From contig CAMFRJ010000018.1 of the NCBI GenBank assembly GCA_945981915.1, forward strand, positions 1 through 11,697: 11,697 nucleotides of DNA. Reading direction: 5' to 3'. Under the pieces are notes generated by a model, which was given only the letters and a program-made list of their open reading frames with translations, ran no database searches and was not told the origin of the DNA. Within the stretch, counting starts at the first letter, position 1. Each line of letters starts with the position of its first letter. The DNA is from an uncultured Erysipelotrichaceae bacterium (GTDB lineage Bacteria; Bacillota_I; Bacilli_A; Erysipelotrichales; Coprobacillaceae). This document shows positions 8,265 through 11,697 of this stretch, one piece after another. The position numbers and the translations under genes are program-made.

Positions 8265-9299
8265 ATGCAAGTGAGTGAAATACAAAAAAAGACTGGTTTA
8301 TCTAAACAAACTCTCTTTTATTATGAAAAAGAAGGATTGATCCATCCTGAAAGAGAAGAAAATGGTTATCGAAATTATACGGATCAGGATTTACAAACAT
8401 TGATTCTTATTCGATTTTTACGCTCTTTAGAAATATCTATAGATGACATACAATTATTTTTAAATGGAAAATTATCTTTTGATCAATGTTTAGAAACAAA
8501 TAAAATATACATTAGCGATCAACTGAATAATTTAAAGATCATTAATGATTGTATTGATAGTTTTCAACAAAAAAATTTACCAATTATACCAAAACTAGCA
8601 GAAGTCAAATCATATCAAAGAAAAAAAGGACTAGGTTATGTCAAATCTACAGATACTGTTTCCATTGGTCGTGTTTTAACCAGATCATTGGCTATCAGGA
8701 AATGGTTATCTTCTTGGCTACCGACATTTATGATTCTTTATATTCTCTTGATAATTTTATGGGCTCAAAATATCTCGAAAACATCTATACTTCTTATACT
8801 ATGTCCTATTTCTTTAATAATCCATGCCTTTATTATGGGACATAATTTCTCGTTTTTGACTTTTTATACACATGATACAGTTGATAAGACAATGAATCAA
8901 TCTGTTGAATTTTTAAGAGATGGTATTTCTTATTATGAATTTAAAAATTGGTGGGCTCATGTGAAGTTTACTTATGCAGTTATTTTCCATAAAAAAGAAA
9001 AGCTATTTCGCAAATATACTTATGAAGATATTGAAAAAGTTGTTATCAAGACACAAAAAAGGAAATCAATGTATGGCATCCAATTTGTCTACAATGAAAA
9101 TTGGTCAGTTGATTATGAATTTTATTTTAAAGATCATCAAAAATTTATCTTTCGATATCCTTTTACATTAGAAAACGATAGTCAATATATCGCTATTATC
9201 TTAAAAGAAAAAGTTCCTCATATTATTGATGAACATCGTATCTTAGATGCAATGGCTCAAGGAATTTCTTTAGATGAATATTTCAATACAGAGGAATAA
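8265..9299 (+). CDS. MerR-type regulator fused to two membrane helices and a C-terminal soluble domain
   Basis: A 344-residue one-component regulator. Residues 1-70 are a clear MerR winged helix: MQVSEIQKKTGLSKQTLFYY, GLIHPER, then the NGYRNYTDQDL wing and a second helix pair. About 80-105 looks like the dimer coiled coil. Instead of an effector domain in the cytoplasm there are two hydrophobic segments (about 149-168 and 173-196), then a soluble region (about 205-344) with alternating strands from YTYEDIEKVVIK to DYEFYFKDHQKFIFRYPF. That pattern resembles a bacterial PH-like fold; this is a guess from pattern, not a match. With a two-helix hairpin, both ends should be in the cytoplasm, holding the DNA-binding domain at the membrane. 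AAGGAG precedes the ATG. It is divergent from permease-bglA and shares a dyad operator region with it. Inducer unknown. Confidence 0.85.
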   Translation: MQVSEIQKKTGLSKQTLFYYEKEGLIHPEREENGYRNYTDQDLQTLILIRFLRSLEISIDDIQLFLNGKLSFDQCLETNKIYISDQLNNLKIINDCIDSFQQKNLPIIPKLAEVKSYQRKKGLGYVKSTDTVSIGRVLTRSLAIRKWLSSWLPTFMILYILLIILWAQNISKTSILLILCPISLIIHAFIMGHNFSFLTFYTHDTVDKTMNQSVEFLRDGISYYEFKNWWAHVKFTYAVIFHKKEKLFRKYTYEDIEKVVIKTQKRKSMYGIQFVYNENWSVDYEFYFKDHQKFIFRYPFTLENDSQYIAIILKEKVPHIIDEHRILDAMAQGISLDEYFNTEE

Positions 9300-9317
9300 A
9301 TTTCCTCTGTATTTTAA
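9285..9317 (+). terminator. Hairpin terminator shared by two convergent genes
   Basis: A perfect 12-bp stem: AATACAGAGGAA (9285-9296) and TTCCTCTGTATT (9302-9313) around a 5-base loop, followed by TT on the plus strand. The stop TAA of the merR-type gene (9297-9299) is in the loop, and the stop of the convergent XRE gene (9316-9314) abuts the other arm. The hairpin can form from either strand; the T tract is better on the plus strand. Confidence 0.75.
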
Positions 9318-9865
9318 CTTGCCCCACATAAAAATCCTGTCACAAGTGACAACAAAATCAATTCAACAGGAAACATATCTACCTTTATAAAAACAGCAAC
9401 TCCACCACCAAAAATACACATCATATACAATACATTAATCAAAACAATCATTATTAAACTTATATATTTCATGATGATTATAATACGATGATGGAAATCA
9501 ACAAATAAAGAAACTCCTATTGAAACAATCATCACCAGCAAATCGATAAAAGCTACTGTTATAAATAGTTCCATATTCTGTATATCAATCACTAATATAA
9601 AAAGAAGTAAAATAACAGCGATAAAAACTAAAGAAATGATTAATTTTTTTGTTTTAAGTTTCATTCCTTTTCTTTGATTAATTAATTCATCAATAGAAAC
9701 ATGAAAATATTGAGCAATTTTTTGTATCATTTCAATATCAGGCAACGTACGTCCTGTTTCCCATTTTGAAATCGTTTTATCACTAACGTTTAGTATCTCC
9801 CCTAGTTGTTTTTGACTTAACTGTTTTTCAAGTCTTAGTTGTTTTATTTTTTGTCCACAGTTCAT
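9314..9865 (-). CDS. XRE-family HTH regulator with C-terminal membrane helices
   Basis: A 183-residue protein. Residues 3-62 form a typical XRE/Cro helix-turn-helix (GQKIKQLRLEKQLSQKQLGE, then LNVSDKTISKWETGRTLPDI, ending IDELI). After a basic linker (RKGMKLKTKK, 65-74) there are about four hydrophobic segments (roughly 75-94, 98-121, 128-150 and 165-182) with no recognisable soluble sensor. The regulator is therefore probably embedded in the membrane with its DNA-binding head in the cytoplasm. I chose the ATG at 9865 because GGGTGAT lies about 6 bases upstream; a GTG at 9874 in frame would add MIN but overlaps that site. Convergent with the MerR-type gene and downstream of the GH25 gene, whose terminator lies between. 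Target genes and signal are unknown. Confidence 0.83.
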   Translation of the reverse strand: MNCGQKIKQLRLEKQLSQKQLGEILNVSDKTISKWETGRTLPDIEMIQKIAQYFHVSIDELINQRKGMKLKTKKLIISLVFIAVILLLFILVIDIQNMELFITVAFIDLLVMIVSIGVSLFVDFHHRIIIIMKYISLIMIVLINVLYMMCIFGGGVAVFIKVDMFPVELILLSLVTGFLCGAS

Positions 9866-9900
9866 ATTTATCACCCATCTCTATTTCATCATAAAACGAA

Positions 9901-9933
9901 GAAAAAGTCACTCTCCTATTTGGAGAATGACTT
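9901..9933 (-). terminator. Rho-independent terminator of the GH25 gene
   Basis: On the minus strand AAGTCATTCTCC (9933-9922), loop of 5, GGAGAGTGACTT (9916-9905), then a T run interrupted once by C. The 12-bp stem has one wobble pair. It lies 21 bases after the GH25 stop and just upstream of the XRE gene, so the XRE gene needs read-through or a promoter near 9870-9900; none stands out. Confidence 0.75.
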
Positions 9934-9953
9934 ATATTTCTATTGAAAATGCT

Positions 9954-11573
9954 TTATGATGTTAAATAAGAGGTAATCGCATAGACAATTTGACCATTAT
10001 ATTCTAATTTTGACCAGCCATTATTACTTATTCCAATACGTTTGACATATTCACCATTTTTAAGCAAATAAACGACCTGTGAGTTTTGTGTTGATGGTTG
10101 CGTACGTAAATTTGTTTCCGTTTTTGCCGTCACTTGTTCATCGACAGTTTGAAAACCATCTGACTTCGATGGAATAGGTTTTTGAACAACTTCATGAGAA
10201 AGATAGCTTGTAATTGCATAAACTGTTTGACCATTATAATTGAGCCTTGACCATCCTTTATTACTGATAGCACTTCTTTGTAAGAAATCTCCACTTTTCA
10301 ACGTTCCAACAATGTCACTATTTGTTGTAGGCAAGGATCTTAAATTGACTTGATCTTTTGCGGTCACTTGATCATTTTTAGCTGTAAATGTTTGCCCTTC
10401 TACAACATCTTCTTGTTTTGTGACAACTTCTTTTTTTGTAAGATCTGTTGTTAAATAACTGCTAATCGCATAGACTGTTTGATTATTATATATCAGTTTC
10501 GACCATCCATTTTTTCCTAAACCAATACGTGTCACTGTTTCACCATTTTTAAGTCTAATGACGACATTGCTATTTGTTGAAGCTGCTTGTCTTAAATTGG
10601 TTTCATCTTTAGCAGTGACTGTTTCATTGACTGTCGTATATTGTTTTTCTTCATCACTAAGTGGTGTTGAAGCTGTTTTGGGGGTCGCTGCTTCATTTTT
10701 AGGACTTGCCTTGTCCTTAGTGAAATAACAAACCACCATATCAACATAATTTATAATACCACTGACTGTCCCTTTATTCGTATATTGCCAGGCATGGCAT
10801 TTACCACTATAATCTGGTTTTTCTTTTTGAGGATAAGTAGGTGATGCATATTGTGCTATCCATACTTTGTATTGTTTTTCAATTTGATCCATATTCCAAT
10901 CTCTTGAATTTTGAACTTCCGATAAAGCTCCATAAAACATCGCATCATATCCTGCTTCTTTGATTGTCTTTAAATAAGCAACTGCATTATTCGTACGTTG
11001 TTTTTTATTTAAAGATTTCATACGACTAGAAGATAATTGGTAACCTTCACAATCATAGACAACAGGATAAGAAATACTATAACCCTCTATAGCTTGTAAT
11101 GTCCAATTAGCTTCTTCAATAGCTTCTTGCTCACTTATCGCAGTTGAATAAAAATAAGTTCCTACAAGTATTCCTGCTTTTTGAGCCTGCTGAATATTAT
11201 AATCAGCATTATCATCTTTATAAATGGTTCCATTTTCACCACGATATCCTATTCTGATAAACGCAAAATCGATATGATTATTTTTCACTTGTTGCCAATT
11301 TATTTTTCCCTGCCATTTAGAAACATCAATTCCTAAACTTTTACCTGTTTCTTCAATCAACGTTTCCCCTTCAACAATTTCACCTTCAACATTGTCCATT
11401 TCTTGATTTTCAGGATCTATAGATGCATCGCCAATTTGTTGAAGATCATAAACCTTTTCATCTTGTTTTGATTGTGTCATCTTTTGAAAAACAAAAAAAC
11501 CTACAATCATAACAACAATGAAAAAAATAATGATAACATTTTTCTTTTTCATCATTATATTTTTTAAATCCAT
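9954..11573 (-). CDS. Membrane-anchored GH25 lysozyme (muramidase) with three SH3-type domains
   Basis: Cell-wall hydrolase of 539 residues, predicted to cleave the N-acetylmuramic acid to N-acetylglucosamine bond of peptidoglycan outside the cell. A short basic N terminus (MKKKN at 8-12) precedes one hydrophobic segment (about 12-29) without an obvious signal-peptidase site, so it is probably a signal anchor. An acidic linker (about 38-78) follows. The GH25 barrel (about 79-285) begins SLGIDVSKWQGKINW with D83, and carries VVYDCEG at 171-177 with the catalytic D174 and E176. Three bacterial SH3 domains follow at about 315-375, 397-458 and 476-538, each ending in a VYAI(T/S)SYL strand; they probably bind the wall. 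The ATG at 11573 has GGGAGGG about 7 bases upstream. Ends TAA, followed by a terminator. Confidence 0.93.
   Translation of the reverse strand: MDLKNIMMKKKNVIIIFFIVVMIVGFFVFQKMTQSKQDEKVYDLQQIGDASIDPENQEMDNVEGEIVEGETLIEETGKSLGIDVSKWQGKINWQQVKNNHIDFAFIRIGYRGENGTIYKDDNADYNIQQAQKAGILVGTYFYSTAISEQEAIEEANWTLQAIEGYSISYPVVYDCEGYQLSSSRMKSLNKKQRTNNAVAYLKTIKEAGYDAMFYGALSEVQNSRDWNMDQIEKQYKVWIAQYASPTYPQKEKPDYSGKCHAWQYTNKGTVSGIINYVDMVVCYFTKDKASPKNEAATPKTASTPLSDEEKQYTTVNETVTAKDETNLRQAASTNSNVVIRLKNGETVTRIGLGKNGWSKLIYNNQTVYAISSYLTTDLTKKEVVTKQEDVVEGQTFTAKNDQVTAKDQVNLRSLPTTNSDIVGTLKSGDFLQRSAISNKGWSRLNYNGQTVYAITSYLSHEVVQKPIPSKSDGFQTVDEQVTAKTETNLRTQPSTQNSQVVYLLKNGEYVKRIGISNNGWSKLEYNGQIVYAITSYLTS
9960..10631 (-). 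repeat. Three tandem SH3-domain coding repeats within the GH25 gene
   Basis: Repeat units lie at about 10631-10449, 10385-10200 and 10148-9960. Each encodes VTAK-x-x-x-NLR near its start, then LK-(N/S)-G, then NGW(S)(K/R)L and YN-G/N-Q, and ends VYAI-(T/S)-SYL. Spacing between equivalent ends is 84 and 79 codons because of variable linkers rich in K, V, T and Q. They diverge at DNA level enough to look long-established rather than recently duplicated. Confidence 0.85.
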
Positions 11574-11619
11574 TTTAAGTCCCTCCCATCTTATTATTTT
11601 TTAATTGTTGATAAGCTTC

Positions 11620-11697
11620 TCATAACCAATGATGGGCTTTCAAAAGTAACTGATGATCAAATTGATATTTCATAAACACATAACATCCTTCATCAAG
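11620..11697 (-). CDS. C-terminal end of an unidentified reading frame at the right edge
   Basis: The only frame open from the right edge on the minus strand reads 25 codons (beginning LDEGCYVFMKYQFD and ending LLLKAHHWL) to a TGA at 11622-11620. The same frame then continues for 14 sense codons (EAYQQLKNNKMGGT) to a TAA at 11577-11575, one base before the GH25 ATG. I do not recognise the protein, and an open frame of this length may be chance. The gap to the GH25 gene is 46 bp, so an operon is plausible if the gene is real. Confidence 0.4.
   Translation of the reverse strand, partial: LDEGCYVFMKYQFDHQLLLKAHHWL

Noticed and set aside
8974..9171. Plus-strand 65-codon frame inside the MerR-type gene
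   Set aside because: Shadow of the C-terminal domain in another frame, without start signals.
9960..10631. Repeats as a CRISPR array or mobile element
   Set aside because: The repeats are about 240 bases apart, in frame, and encode SH3 domains of one protein; no spacers or terminal inverted repeats are present.
11575..11697. TGA used as tryptophan in this genome
   Set aside because: uvrB ends at TGA at the usual family length, and tryptophans in the window are encoded by TGG, so TGA is a normal stop here.

Overview
This AT-rich window has small intergenic gaps, strong AGGAGG-type ribosome binding sites, a lipobox protein and Gram-positive wall enzymes. It comes from a low-GC Bacillota chromosome. 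The gene mix and protein style suggest a gut Erysipelotrichia-like lineage; that placement is inference from general look, not from a marker gene. Most of it is ordinary chromosomal DNA. I see no IS element, CRISPR array, tRNA, rRNA or phage module.

Positions 1 to about 5000 (minus strand) hold one compact operon, read from right to left: a membrane-anchored S41 carboxy-terminal processing protease with PDZ and peptidoglycan-binding domains, then uvrB, a class II CCA-adding tRNA nucleotidyltransferase with an HD domain, and the first 26 codons of uvrA running off the left edge. A clear sigma-A-type promoter (GTGACA, 17 bp, TATAAT) lies before the protease. Both cca junctions are 11-bp overlaps, so cca is tightly embedded between the two nucleotide-excision-repair genes. 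The UvrB damage-probing hairpin has an unusual set of aromatic residues.

Positions 5000 to 8090 (minus strand) hold a small lipoprotein with an HExxH zinc-protease motif, a GH1 6-phospho-beta-glucosidase, and an AEC-family permease directly upstream of the glucosidase. The last two form an operon. No PTS gene is visible beside the glucosidase. Divergent from them, at 8265-9299 on the plus strand, is a MerR-type regulator that continues into two membrane helices and a C-terminal soluble domain. The 177-bp divergent region carries a textbook MerR-like operator (two copies of the palindrome ACTATATAGT one base apart, downstream of and overlapping TTGACT), a second 14-bp palindrome, and an extended -10 element.

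Positions 9300 to the end (minus strand) hold a second membrane-bound regulator (XRE HTH plus about four helices), convergent with the MerR gene and sharing its terminator hairpin. Behind it lies a membrane-anchored GH25 muramidase with three SH3-type repeats. At the right edge is the tail of another reading frame.

The least routine features are the cca gene inside the uvrB-uvrA pair, the UvrB hairpin substitutions, two one-component regulators each fused to membrane segments, and terminator hairpins folded into stop codons. None of these alone proves a new system.
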